Below, piece after piece: positions 38,421 to 48,466 of a stretch of 64,000 nt of DNA; the stretch's first letter is position 1; the number at the start of each line of letters is the position of its first letter. Below the pieces are notes generated by a model. That model made no database searches. It had not been told where the DNA came from and saw nothing but the letters and a program-made list of their open reading frames with translations. The stretch spans positions 1 to 64,000 of the forward strand of contig PFXI01000073.1 in the NCBI GenBank assembly GCA_002791575.1, given 5' to 3'. Both the position numbers and the translations under genes were made by a program. The stretch is from Zetaproteobacteria bacterium CG_4_9_14_3_um_filter_54_145 (GTDB lineage: Bacteria > Pseudomonadota > Zetaproteobacteria > Mariprofundales > Mariprofundaceae).

Positions 38421-38738
38421 GCGGAGTTCCTTGGTGGGCATCATTCTTGGTCAGAGCAGGGGTGATATCTGCTCTGGCGCCAAACTATTCCTTTCAACAA
38501 TCAATATGAAGGAGCTCTTAACTGTGGCGACTCTACAGGCGTGCTTCCTCTGCTCCGCACCTATAGCCGCAACAGGGCAGTTGAAAACGCCTGCCTGTAC
38601 CATCCTGCGCCATTCCTGTTTAACATTGCGCCTGTATTCCGTTGGATATGGGCAGCCCTGCCCGCTGAAGATAAGAGCTGGATCCATCGATAGCCGTCAG
38701 CCACGCGAATAACGAAGATCAAAATGAGAGTGATTGAT

Positions 38739-39461
38739 ATGGGAAGAGCATACCAGAACCGCAAGGCCGATATGGCCAAGACCGCCGGCGCCAAGACCAA
38801 GGTCTATTCCAGATATGGCCGTGAAATCTATGTCTGTGCCAAAAATGGCGGCATCGACCCCAACGGCAACCTGACACTGCGCGGCCTGATTGAGCGGGCA
38901 AAGAAAGATCAGGTTCCCACCCATGTGATTGAGCGCGCCATTGAAAAGGCCAAAGGTGGCGGCGGTGAAGATTACGTTGGTGCGCGTTATGAGGGTTTCG
39001 GCCCCGGCGGCTGCATGGTCATCGTCGACTGCCTGACCGACAACAATAACCGCACCTACAACGATGTGCGCCAGTGCTTCACCAAAAATGACGGCAAACT
39101 GGGCGGGCCGGGTGCTGTTGCCCATATGTTCGATCACCAGGCTGTGTTTGTTTTCAAGGGTGATGATGAAGATGCGATACTCGAAACACTGATGATGGCC
39201 GACGTTGATGTCACCGACATCGAAAATGAGGACGGTATCATCACCGTACTTGCTCCCAATACCGAGTTTTTCAAGGTTAAAACCGCGCTGAACGAAGCCA
39301 TACCGGGCATCGATTTTGAGGTCGAAGAGGTCTCATATGAACCGCAAACCCTGACCCATATCAGCGGTGATGATGCGGTAGTGTTTGAGCAGTTTCTCGA
39401 TGCACTGAACGACTGCGACGATGTACAGAAGGTCTATCACAATGCGGAACTGGATGGCTGA
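38739..39461 (+). CDS. yebC: YebC/PmpR family regulatory protein
   Basis: [57 protein letters not shown]. Confidence 0.93.
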   Translation: MGRAYQNRKADMAKTAGAKTKVYSRYGREIYVCAKNGGIDPNGNLTLRGLIERAKKDQVPTHVIERAIEKAKGGGGEDYVGARYEGFGPGGCMVIVDCLTDNNNRTYNDVRQCFTKNDGKLGGPGAVAHMFDHQAVFVFKGDDEDAILETLMMADVDVTDIENEDGIITVLAPNTEFFKVKTALNEAIPGIDFEVEEVSYEPQTLTHISGDDAVVFEQFLDALNDCDDVQKVYHNAELDG

Positions 39462-39510
39462 AACCCGCTATCCTTCCGGGGGCTAGCGCAGCAGCTTATC
39501 ACTGGAAGAT

Positions 39511-39545
39511 GCAGCCTATATGGAGAATCCAGCCATATAGGCTGC
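39511..39545. repeat. Perfect 13-bp stem hairpin between convergent genes
   Basis: GCAGCCTATATGG-AGAATCCAG-CCATATAGGCTGC; no U-tract on either side. Confidence 0.7.
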
Positions 39546-39640
39546 ACTGCTGTCTCGGTATGAGTGATAGTGAATTCACGCCGCCATACGGATTGTGTGG
39601 TCGGACATTATAACGGCTTGGCGCCCATGCTCCGTTGCTA

Positions 39641-40198
39641 TCAGCTGCTGGAAGCGCCCGGATACAACCACTGCTTAGCATCATCCATGCTTTTAAATAC
39701 GGCCAGATCCTTGTTTGCATTCGGCACCAGGGTGCGATAGGCAATATACATTCTGGAGAGCCCGAATATAAGGGGAGAGGCAACAACCAGAGCAAGCCTT
39801 GTCCGCACATTACTCAAATCCGACAGTTGCGCCATCCGGCTCAGCGTCAACATCTCTCTGGCACTCAAATCAACCTTGGTAATCAAGCGGAAGTCCAACA
39901 GCTCATGATAGGATTGAACACTGACATCGGCCTTGATCTTATCCTGATAGTCACGCAGCGCATGCATCAATGACTGCCCGGAAGCAGGACCGTTCCAGAC
40001 CGTCACAATCAGGCGGGCATCATGATTGATACTGTGTTCAACACTCATACGTTTACCATCAGATGCATCGGGATCTACTCCATTCACACTGCTCTGATTA
40101 TAGACCGGCGCTTCAAATAGACCAAGCTGAAACATAACACTATTCAACATTGTTACCGCAGTGGATGAAGTATCATAACGACAAACAGCTGCTGCCAT
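39641..40198 (-). CDS. STAS/SEC14-like (SpoIIAA-like) hypothetical protein; start uncertain (40048 also possible)
   Basis: Pattern RLIVTVWNGPASGQSLMHALRDY…LLDFRLITKVDLSAREMLTLSRMA…LALVVASPLIFGLSRMYIA…VFKSMDDAKQWL. Confidence 0.5.
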   Translation of the reverse strand: MAAAVCRYDTSSTAVTMLNSVMFQLGLFEAPVYNQSSVNGVDPDASDGKRMSVEHSINHDARLIVTVWNGPASGQSLMHALRDYQDKIKADVSVQSYHELLDFRLITKVDLSAREMLTLSRMAQLSDLSNVRTRLALVVASPLIFGLSRMYIAYRTLVPNANKDLAVFKSMDDAKQWLYPGASSS

Positions 40199-40221
40199 TA
40201 TTGGCGCGTGTCACGCCTGCG

Positions 40222-42078
40222 TTACAAATGAATATGACAGCCTTTGAACAGCGCCACCAGTTGCGGATCAAACTGGCTGCCGGCAGCCTCTTCCAGGCGC
40301 ATGATTGCCTGCTCTGCAGGCAATCCCTTGCGATAGGGACGATCCGCGGTCATCGCATCAAAGGCATCAGCAACAGCCATAACACGTGCCCCGATCGGAA
40401 TCTCATCCCCCCGCAGCCCTGCCGGATATCCGTTGCCATTGAACCATTCGTGATGATAACGGATGATCGGCACATGCGGATGCAGCATCTTTATTTTGGA
40501 CAGGATCTGCGCCCCGTCCTCGGGATGGCGCTGGATGATGGCGTACTCCTCTTCGCTGAGTCGGCCCTGTTTATTGAGAATCGAGCCGGGCACGCCGATT
40601 TTACCCAGATCGTGCAGCAGACCGGCAATACGCAGCTGTTCCAGCTGCTCACCACGCCAGCCCAGCGCTTCGCCCAGCACCACCGCATAGTCGGTCACCC
40701 GCCGTGAGTGACCGGCTGTCCACGGTGACTTCTTTTCCACCGACTCGGCCATGGCCAGCACGGTCTCCATCAACTGCTCAACCAGCCGCTCGTAGAGCTT
40801 GGCCATCTCGATCGCCACACCCATCTGATTAACCATGGCTCTGCACAGCTGGATTTTTCGTACATCGATCGGTTCGCGATCCAGCGAGCGGAACTCGCTG
40901 AGCACAACCACGCCGAAGACCCTGCCCTTGTTGGCTACAGGCACAACCAGGGCCGCCTCGGCCTGATCCAGGCGCAGCAATGCACGCTCGATATCACTGA
41001 TCGGGTCATCGTGATTGATCTGGACGTAATCATTCAGCTCGATCACATTCCAGATGTGCCTGCAGCTTTCCCTGTTGCCGGTAACCTGCGACTGTTCCGC
41101 AACCGGCCGGATCGGGTACTCAATGCTCATATTCAGCCGCTCATGCTCATCCAGCATCAATATGCGGCATGTCGTCACCCTCAACACATCAACCAGTGTT
41201 CTGGAGAGCTGGTTGAGCACCTCGGGCAGAGGCGCCTCCGAACCGATATGCTGACTGGTCTCCATCAGGTGCGTCAGTTCTATGGTCTGTTCCTGAATCA
41301 CCTTGTCCTGATCGCCCAGCAGTGAACGGATTTTGCCCGCCATATGATTGAACGCTTGCACCACGACGCCCAGCTCCGTGTGAGCCTCACCCTCGATATT
41401 CTGGCTCAGGTCCCCCTGCGACATCCTGTTGGCCCCTTTACCGAGCTTCCCCAAAGGCTTGAATATCAGGCGATTGAGCGCCCATAACAGCAGCACCAGC
41501 AGTAGCAGCATCTCGGCAAGGCTGATCAACAGCAGCTCTGTTCTCTCCGCATCAATCTTTGCATGGATACCGCTGCTATCCAGCCGCAGCGACAGCACGC
41601 CCAGCGACTCTCCGATTTTGGCCTGATGGCAGGAGAGACATATCTGCTCGGCAAACAGCGGATAGACAAATGCGGTCTCCTGCCTGTCACCATCACTATT
41701 CTGCTCAATCAGAGCTTCCCTGCTCTCAAGCCCCCGCCGTTCCAGATCAGTTTCGGCCAGTTCATCCTTGTGCACACCGAACTGGCGGTTCAGTGCATGA
41801 CCATGCAGCACCCGCAGAGCCCGCACCTCCGGCTGTTTCTCCACGATACGCGCATAGACCAGATCCAGCGCATCGCTGTCTGTTCCGGACTTCATGATTT
41901 CAACGATGGTGGTTTTCAGGCTCTCGCCCAGCACACTGAGTTGCTGGTAGGAGAGCTCCTGCATTTCGACCTTCATAAAATAACGGGTCATAACAAAACC
42001 GCTGGTGATGATGACTGCGACCGACAGCGCGACGATCAGCATCACGCGCAGGCGAATGGAAAAGGGGTAGTCAGCCAT
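40222..42078 (-). CDS. Membrane HD-GYP protein with periplasmic heme-like CLSCH segment, HAMP and GAF-like domain
   Basis: QICLSCHQAKIGESLGVLSLRLD; HAMP region; WTAGHSRRVTDYAVVLGEALG…LLHDLGKIGVPGSILNK…RYHHEWFNGNGYP. Confidence 0.88.
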   Translation of the reverse strand: MADYPFSIRLRVMLIVALSVAVIITSGFVMTRYFMKVEMQELSYQQLSVLGESLKTTIVEIMKSGTDSDALDLVYARIVEKQPEVRALRVLHGHALNRQFGVHKDELAETDLERRGLESREALIEQNSDGDRQETAFVYPLFAEQICLSCHQAKIGESLGVLSLRLDSSGIHAKIDAERTELLLISLAEMLLLLVLLLWALNRLIFKPLGKLGKGANRMSQGDLSQNIEGEAHTELGVVVQAFNHMAGKIRSLLGDQDKVIQEQTIELTHLMETSQHIGSEAPLPEVLNQLSRTLVDVLRVTTCRILMLDEHERLNMSIEYPIRPVAEQSQVTGNRESCRHIWNVIELNDYVQINHDDPISDIERALLRLDQAEAALVVPVANKGRVFGVVVLSEFRSLDREPIDVRKIQLCRAMVNQMGVAIEMAKLYERLVEQLMETVLAMAESVEKKSPWTAGHSRRVTDYAVVLGEALGWRGEQLEQLRIAGLLHDLGKIGVPGSILNKQGRLSEEEYAIIQRHPEDGAQILSKIKMLHPHVPIIRYHHEWFNGNGYPAGLRGDEIPIGARVMAVADAFDAMTADRPYRKGLPAEQAIMRLEEAAGSQFDPQLVALFKGCHIHL

Positions 42079-42240
42079 GCCGGCTCGGCTCCTGACAGCG
42101 GTCATACGGGATATATCGTTTGCGGAGAAATGTACTCATGAGCACGCAAAGCAAATCAGGTGCCATTTGACGTAAAAACCAGAGAAGCCGGCAGACCTCT
42201 TGTATATTCAACAGGTTGAACGTTTATCCGCGGAAACAAA

Positions 42241-42264
42241 ACAGGCCGGCAATAGCCGGCCTGT
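42241..42264 (-). terminator. Rho-independent terminator downstream of lpxC
   Basis: ACAGGCCGGC-AATA-GCCGGCCTGT perfect 10-bp stem; minus strand continues TTTTGTTTC. Confidence 0.85.
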
Positions 42265-42293
42265 AGATAGAGGAGATCAGAAACGGTTGTGCT

Positions 42294-43193
42294 TTACGCC
42301 GGTTGCGTGCGGGCAGCGATCACGGCTGAGGACTCTTTTTCGGCCTGCAGCTCTTCAATGCGGTAGCTCGACGGATCGGCCAGCAGCGCCATGACCAGCT
42401 TGTGATTCATATCGTGACCGGTCAACTCACCTTCAAAGGCACCGACAATCGGGAACCCCGACAGCGACAGATCGCCCAGCGTATCGAGTATTTTATGGCG
42501 TACGCACTCGTCATCATAACGCAGGCCGCCTTCATTCACGACCCGGTGCGTGTCCAGCACAATAGCATTCTCCAGTGAACCACCGAGAGCCAGACCGGCC
42601 TTCTGCAAAGCTTCCACTTCGTGCAGGAAGCCGAAGGTACGGGCACGGGAAATTTCGCGCGTATAGGCCTGACGCGAAAAATCAATTTTCACCTTGCGCT
42701 GTCTGAGCAACGGATGATCATAATCGAGCAGATAGGAGACACTGAAGCCGGCGGCCGGGTAGAGAGAGCAGCGCTTGTTGCCATCTTCCACTTCAACACG
42801 CTTGAGGATACGCATCACTTTCTTGGCCTGTGACTGCTCGCGTATACCTGCACACTGAATCAGGAATACAAACGGGGCAGATGAGCCATCCATAATCGGC
42901 ACTTCAGGCCCGCTGACTTCAATACGCGCATTATCCACACCAAGCCCTGCCAGAGCCGAGAGCAAATGCTCAACGGTGGAGATATTCGCGCCGTCATGAC
43001 CAATCGTCGTACACAAACGCGTATCTGTAACAGACTCGGCTTTGGCCGGAATCTCTATGCCCAGATCGGAACGGATAAAGGTAATGCCACTGTTCTCTGC
43101 AGCAGGATGTAACACCAGCTGAATCTTGCGACCGGAGTGCAGACCGATACCGCTGCAGCGAATCGAATGATCCAAAGTTCTCTGTGCTATCAT
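42294..43193 (-). CDS. lpxC: UDP-3-O-acyl-N-acetylglucosamine deacetylase
   Basis: MIAQRTLDHSIRCSGIGLHSGRKIQLVLHPA; VEHLLSALAGLGVDNARIE. Confidence 0.96.
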   Translation of the reverse strand: MIAQRTLDHSIRCSGIGLHSGRKIQLVLHPAAENSGITFIRSDLGIEIPAKAESVTDTRLCTTIGHDGANISTVEHLLSALAGLGVDNARIEVSGPEVPIMDGSSAPFVFLIQCAGIREQSQAKKVMRILKRVEVEDGNKRCSLYPAAGFSVSYLLDYDHPLLRQRKVKIDFSRQAYTREISRARTFGFLHEVEALQKAGLALGGSLENAIVLDTHRVVNEGGLRYDDECVRHKILDTLGDLSLSGFPIVGAFEGELTGHDMNHKLVMALLADPSSYRIEELQAEKESSAVIAARTQPA

Positions 43194-43417
43194 GTATATC
43201 TCCTTACACGATGGGTCATACAACATCGTGACTGCCAATACTTGCGGATACAACAATTAGAACCATGATCCGCATCACTGATATCAATCCACAGGTCATA
43301 CAGAGCCAAATGCTGCCATAAAATGAACTTATGACAAACTATTAAGCCCGCAACACCCCGCCGCCACCGGCAGAACAGGCGCTCCTTCGCCCGTACCCGG
43401 CGTAACGGCGGGCAGAA

Positions 43418-44596
43418 TTAATCTGCCTGCCGGCGCAGAAAAGTCGGTACTGCAAACTCATCATCATTAAAGCCGGGCTGATCAAACGGCATAGGCTGAG
43501 CATGCTGCTGCGGAGGCTGCTGGTTGGCTGTTTTCTGCAGCGGAATAGTGCCTACCTGTACATTGGGCATGCGTGCTGCTGCCTTCGCCGGCTCTATTTC
43601 ACGGGCAGTAGCTGCCAGACGCAGCGTGGATTCACCGGAAAGACCGGTTGCAACCACAGTTACACGGATCTCTTCTCCGGCATCCTGGTCATAGACCATG
43701 CCGCAGATGATGTTGGCATCCTCATCCGCCATATTGTGGATAATGGATACTGCCTCATCATATTCGGCCAGCGTCATCTCCTCATTACCGGTGACATTGA
43801 CCAGAATACCCTGAGCACCGTGAATATCGATATCTTCCAGCAATGGCGATGAAATCGCCCGCTCTGCCGCCTCAATGGCACGGCTCTCACCCGATGCCGA
43901 ACCGGAACCCATCATGGCCACGCCGCGGGTTTCACTCATCACCGCTTTCACATCGGCAAAGTCGACGTTCATGTAACCGGTATGGGTAATCAGCTCGGCA
44001 ATACCACGCACAGCCTGCAACAGGACATCATCGGCCTTGCGAAACGCTTCCAGCATGCTGGTATTTTTTCCGACAGCGCCAATCAGTTTCTGATTGGGAA
44101 TGGTAATCAGCGTATCCACAAACTTGCGCAGCTCGGCAATGCCGGCCTCGGCCTGACGCATACGACGCTTGCCTTCGAAGGCAAACGGCTTGGTCACCAC
44201 GGCGACCGTCAGCACGCCCATATCCTTGGCAGCTTCGGCAATCACGGGTGCAGCACCGGTTCCTGTACCGCCGCCCATGCCTGCGGTGATGAACACCATA
44301 TCGGTATCCTGCATGAACTCACGAATACGCTCGCGCTCGGCCTCTGCCGCATCGCGACCGATACCCGGATTCGCGCCCGCGCCCAGGCCGCGGGTAATAT
44401 CCGCACCCAGTTGCAGCTTGGTTTCCGCATGATTGCGTTCAATCGCCTGCGCGTCGGTATTGGCAACAATAAACTCCACCCCGCGCAGCTTCTGTGTAAT
44501 CATATTGTTCAGCGCGTTACCGCCACCGCCACCAACACCGATCACCTTGATGCGTGCCGACAAACCTGCTGTATCCTCAAACGTAAATAATGCCAT
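43418..44596 (-). CDS. ftsZ: Cell division protein FtsZ
   Basis: KVIGVGGGGGNALNNMI; GGGTGTGAAPVIAEAA; C-terminal peptide DDEFAVPTFLRRQAD; strong RBS before MALFTF. Confidence 0.97.
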   Translation of the reverse strand: MALFTFEDTAGLSARIKVIGVGGGGGNALNNMITQKLRGVEFIVANTDAQAIERNHAETKLQLGADITRGLGAGANPGIGRDAAEAERERIREFMQDTDMVFITAGMGGGTGTGAAPVIAEAAKDMGVLTVAVVTKPFAFEGKRRMRQAEAGIAELRKFVDTLITIPNQKLIGAVGKNTSMLEAFRKADDVLLQAVRGIAELITHTGYMNVDFADVKAVMSETRGVAMMGSGSASGESRAIEAAERAISSPLLEDIDIHGAQGILVNVTGNEEMTLAEYDEAVSIIHNMADEDANIICGMVYDQDAGEEIRVTVVATGLSGESTLRLAATAREIEPAKAAARMPNVQVGTIPLQKTANQQPPQQHAQPMPFDQPGFNDDEFAVPTFLRRQAD

Positions 44597-44665
44597 GGTG
44601 CCCTCCTCCTGCTCTCTATTTTGTTGTATTTCAGTTTCGTTGTTTACAATCATGTTCTGATTCAT

Positions 44666-45898
44666 CTACGTGGTATCTCCAAACCAGCCCCGCATGCGCG
44701 TCCATACGCGTGCAAACAAGTTATGATCGGTTGATTTCAACTTTGTCGGGCTCTGCCTGTAGCGCTGACCGTACAGAATCAGCCCTACTCCGGTGGCATA
44801 CATGGGGCTGGAAACAACATCCACCAGCCCGCCCACGCCCTGCGGTCGCCCAAGCCGCACAGGCATATCAAATATCTCTTCTGCCAGATCCACCATACCA
44901 TCCAGCAGCGATGAGCCGCCTGTCAGCACCATGCCGGCAGCGACCAGTTCCTGATAACCGGAGCGCTGCAATTCATCGCGAATCATCTCAAACAGCTCTT
45001 CCACCCGTGGCTCCAGAATCTGGGCCATCACCTGACGTGGCATCGGGCGCGGTGCACGTCCGCCCACGCTCGGTATCTCGATCTGATCTTCCGGCGGCAC
45101 CATCGAGGTCAGGCAGGCGCCGTATTTTCGTTTCAGCTGATCGGCTTCACGGGCAGAGGTACGCAGACCGATCACCAGATCATTGGTCAGGTGATCGCCA
45201 CCGATCGGGATCACATGCGTGTGACGGATCGAACCGTTGAGGAATACCGCGATATCCGTCGTGCCGCCGCCGATATCCACCAGCACAACACCAATCTCAC
45301 GCTCATCCTGCATCAGTACCGCTTCGCTGGATGCCACCTGCTCCAGCACCATATCGGAGACATCCAGATCACAGCGGTTGCAGCATTTGACGATATTCTG
45401 TGCCGATGAAACGGCGCCGGTGATCACATGCACCTTGGCTTCCAGACGCACGCCGGACATGCCGATCGGCTCACGGATGCCATCCTGATTATCGATGATG
45501 TATTCCTGCGGCAGAATATGCAGCACTTTCTGGTCAGCCGGGATATTCATCGCCCGCGCGGCATCAATCACGCGATCAACATCCTCCTGCATAACCTCAT
45601 TGTTCTTTGTCGCAACCACGCCATGGCTGTTGTAGCCGCGGATATGGGAACCGGCGATGCCGGTAAAGACAGACTGGATATCCACGCCAGCCATAAGCTC
45701 CGCTTCTTCTACAGCCAGCCGGATCGACTCGACAGTCGACTCAATATTCACCACCACACCCTTGCGCAGTCCTCGCGACGGGTGCGTGCCAATGCCGATG
45801 ATATCAACCTTTCCGTCCGGTCCGACCTCGGCCACGATACAGGCAATCTTGCTTGTACCTATATCCAGTCCGACCAGCACCTGGTCATGTTTCGCCAT
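44666..45898 (-). CDS. ftsA: Cell division protein FtsA
   Basis: VLVGLDIGTSKIACIVAEV; VVLVDIGGGTTDIAVFLNG. Confidence 0.96.
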   Translation of the reverse strand: MAKHDQVLVGLDIGTSKIACIVAEVGPDGKVDIIGIGTHPSRGLRKGVVVNIESTVESIRLAVEEAELMAGVDIQSVFTGIAGSHIRGYNSHGVVATKNNEVMQEDVDRVIDAARAMNIPADQKVLHILPQEYIIDNQDGIREPIGMSGVRLEAKVHVITGAVSSAQNIVKCCNRCDLDVSDMVLEQVASSEAVLMQDEREIGVVLVDIGGGTTDIAVFLNGSIRHTHVIPIGGDHLTNDLVIGLRTSAREADQLKRKYGACLTSMVPPEDQIEIPSVGGRAPRPMPRQVMAQILEPRVEELFEMIRDELQRSGYQELVAAGMVLTGGSSLLDGMVDLAEEIFDMPVRLGRPQGVGGLVDVVSSPMYATGVGLILYGQRYRQSPTKLKSTDHNLFARVWTRMRGWFGDTT

Positions 45899-46656
45899 CA
45901 GATTATGCCTCCGTGTCCCGCTGGCCGGATAAACCAGCGCGACTCTATTCGTGTATCCACAGACCATTGCCCCTGACGCCAGCGCGGCTGGCTCAGCAGC
46001 GATACCATGGCATCAATTGTGATTTTCTCATCGGCGTGCTGCGGCAGCAACCATGCAGCGCCCCTGGAGAAATAGAGCTTCCAGTCATTGCTGCCCGCAT
46101 GAATTTCGCTCAGCTCACTAAGCGTGTGCACCTGCTGGGCAAGCAGTGCCTGCAGCAAACGGTGCATCGCCGGCAACTGCTCTTCACGCACACGCAACAG
46201 CGGCAGATCCGGCGACTCATCCTTAGCCAGCATACGGTAAACATGGCCGTTACTGTCAAACAGATGCAGCCGGTTCTGCTCATCCTGCCAGAGTGCGGCA
46301 GGTGTGCGCGCAACCGCCGTAATCCGCATCGCATGCGGCAGCTGACGGACAATCTGCACATCGTCCATATCCGGAATCTCACCCAGCCACTGCTCACGCA
46401 ATGCGCCCGGTCGGGTATGCAGGAAATCACGCACCTGCATGGCCTGCAAACGGCTCTCTATCGCCTGCTTGATCGGCTCCGGTGCTGTCACGGTCCACTC
46501 ACTTACAACCAGTGTCCGGTTCAGCCACCATGCACCGCCGGAGAAACCGGCCAGCAGCAGCACCGCCATCACAATACGACCGATGCGCGCCAGCAACATG
46601 CTCTGCTCGGCCTGTTTCTTGGCAGGGTCAATACGGTGCTGATTGCCGCGGGTCAC
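45898..46656 (-). CDS. ftsQ: Cell division protein FtsQ
   Basis: Position between ddl and ftsA; N-terminal TM then POTRA-like region (WTVTAPEPIKQAIESRL…VQIVRQLPHAMRITAVARTPAALW). Confidence 0.88.
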   Translation of the reverse strand: MTRGNQHRIDPAKKQAEQSMLLARIGRIVMAVLLLAGFSGGAWWLNRTLVVSEWTVTAPEPIKQAIESRLQAMQVRDFLHTRPGALREQWLGEIPDMDDVQIVRQLPHAMRITAVARTPAALWQDEQNRLHLFDSNGHVYRMLAKDESPDLPLLRVREEQLPAMHRLLQALLAQQVHTLSELSEIHAGSNDWKLYFSRGAAWLLPQHADEKITIDAMVSLLSQPRWRQGQWSVDTRIESRWFIRPAGHGGII

Positions 46657-47558
46657 TTTTCCACCCCCAGCGAAGCAGTCGCCAGAATACGCAGGCAGAG
46701 TGCCTGAAAATCGATACCGGCGGCCGCAGCAGCCTTGGGTAGCAGACTGGTCTCAGTCATGCCCGGCAGGGTGTTGATTTCCAGAATCGTCGCTTCTCCG
46801 CCACTGCCGACAATGATATCCACACGCGGTGCACCCGAGCAGCCACATGCCCTGACCGCTTTCTCGGCGCAATCCATGCAGTAGCGCAGCGTTTCCGGCG
46901 GCAGTCTGGGCGGGCAGTAATAGGCTGTTGCGCCGGTGGTATATTTGGAGGCGTAGTCATACACGCCGGATTTCGGTGCGACCTCAACCGGCATCAGCGC
47001 TTCACCTGCCAGCACGGAGACGGCAACTTCCACGCCGTTCACCGGCATTTCAGCCATCCACTGATCGGATGATTCAATTTGCAGTGCCTGCCACTGCTGC
47101 TGCGTGCTGACCTGATGCAGGCCGATGCTGGAGCCTTCGGCCACAGGCTTGATGAAGACCGGATAGCGCTCCGGTCCATCGGCTTGAATACAAATCTCCG
47201 CCGGCGTCGTTAAACCGGCCTGATCCAGCACCTGTTTGCACAAACGTTTATTCATACACAGGGCCGAGGCCATGACATGTGAACCGGTGTAGGGGATGCC
47301 CATAATCTCCAGCAGGCCCTGCACACAGCCATCTTCGCCAAGCGTGCCGTGCAGTGCGACAAAGGCGGTGTCGATAGCGGCATCTCGTATCTGCGCTGCC
47401 CAGTCCTGTTGCAGGTCAATGCCTACAGCATCAATACCGGCAGCTTGCAGTGCTTCGAGTACCGCCGCACCGGAGCGCAGCGAAACCGCACGCTCGCCGG
47501 ATCTGCCGCCCATCAGCACGCCTGTACGACCGAATCGCTGCATATCGACACCACTCAT
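46653..47558 (-). CDS. ddl: D-alanine--D-alanine ligase
   Basis: GVLMGGRSGERAVSLRSGAAVLEAL; VALHGTLGEDGCVQGLLEIMGIPYTGS; LEINTLPGMTETSLLPKAA. Confidence 0.96.
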   Translation of the reverse strand: MSGVDMQRFGRTGVLMGGRSGERAVSLRSGAAVLEALQAAGIDAVGIDLQQDWAAQIRDAAIDTAFVALHGTLGEDGCVQGLLEIMGIPYTGSHVMASALCMNKRLCKQVLDQAGLTTPAEICIQADGPERYPVFIKPVAEGSSIGLHQVSTQQQWQALQIESSDQWMAEMPVNGVEVAVSVLAGEALMPVEVAPKSGVYDYASKYTTGATAYYCPPRLPPETLRYCMDCAEKAVRACGCSGAPRVDIIVGSGGEATILEINTLPGMTETSLLPKAAAAAGIDFQALCLRILATASLGVEK

Positions 47559-48466
47559 AACTGCTCTCCGATCATGCGCACTTCAGGTTCCAGGTCGATA
47601 TCGAAGCGCTCTTTCACCTCGCGTTGTGCCCGTTTGATCAGTGCCACAATATCGGCACTGCTGGCCTCACCCGCATTGACAATGAAATTGGCATGTTGCT
47701 CTGAGATACGTGCGCCACCAATGGCAAAACCTTTGAGCCCGGCCGCTTCAACCAGACGGGCTGCATGATCTCCCTGCGGATTTTTGAATACCGAGCCGCA
47801 ATTGGGCAGTGCCAACGGTTGCGTGGCTGAACGACGCCTGCGCATGGTACGCATACGCTCACGTACCTCATCGGGATGGCCCGGATGCAGCTTGAACTCT
47901 GCGGCCAGCACCAGACTCTGTGCGGGCAGCACGCTATGACGATAGGTCATGGCCAGTGCAGCAGCATCCAGTTCTATAACTTCACCGCTACGCATCAGCA
48001 CGTCGGCCTTGACCAGCGTATCGGAGATCTGTTGTGCAAAAGCACCGGCATTCATCGCCACACCGCCACCGATATCACCGGGTACCGTCGCCAGAAATTC
48101 ACAGCCGGTAAGTCCATGTTCGGCACAGAGACGGGCAAAGCGACTCATGCGCACGCCGGCCCCGGCGCGCACGACACATCCGTCAAACACCAGCGTATCA
48201 AGATCGCTTAAATCGATCACCATGGCATCGAGACCACCGTCCGGCACCAGCATATTGCTGCCGCGTCCCAATGGCACAATCGGAATATCCGACGGGCAGA
48301 GACTGATGCCAGCCACCAGCGATTCACGATCAGCCGGCCGGAAAAACCAGCGTGCAGGTCCGCCCACAGCGAGCGTCGTATGACGTGCCATCGACTCCTG
48401 CTCACGCATCACGCCTAAAGCAGCCAGCTGCGTTTGCCAGTCCGTTGCATGCATCAGCGCGCTCAT
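47555..48466 (-). CDS. murB: UDP-N-acetylenolpyruvoylglucosamine reductase
   Basis: HTTLAVGGPARWFFRP; PLGRGSNMLVPDGGLD; NCGSVFKNPQGDHAARLVEAAGLKG. Confidence 0.96.
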   Translation of the reverse strand: MSALMHATDWQTQLAALGVMREQESMARHTTLAVGGPARWFFRPADRESLVAGISLCPSDIPIVPLGRGSNMLVPDGGLDAMVIDLSDLDTLVFDGCVVRAGAGVRMSRFARLCAEHGLTGCEFLATVPGDIGGGVAMNAGAFAQQISDTLVKADVLMRSGEVIELDAAALAMTYRHSVLPAQSLVLAAEFKLHPGHPDEVRERMRTMRRRRSATQPLALPNCGSVFKNPQGDHAARLVEAAGLKGFAIGGARISEQHANFIVNAGEASSADIVALIKRAQREVKERFDIDLEPEVRMIGEQL

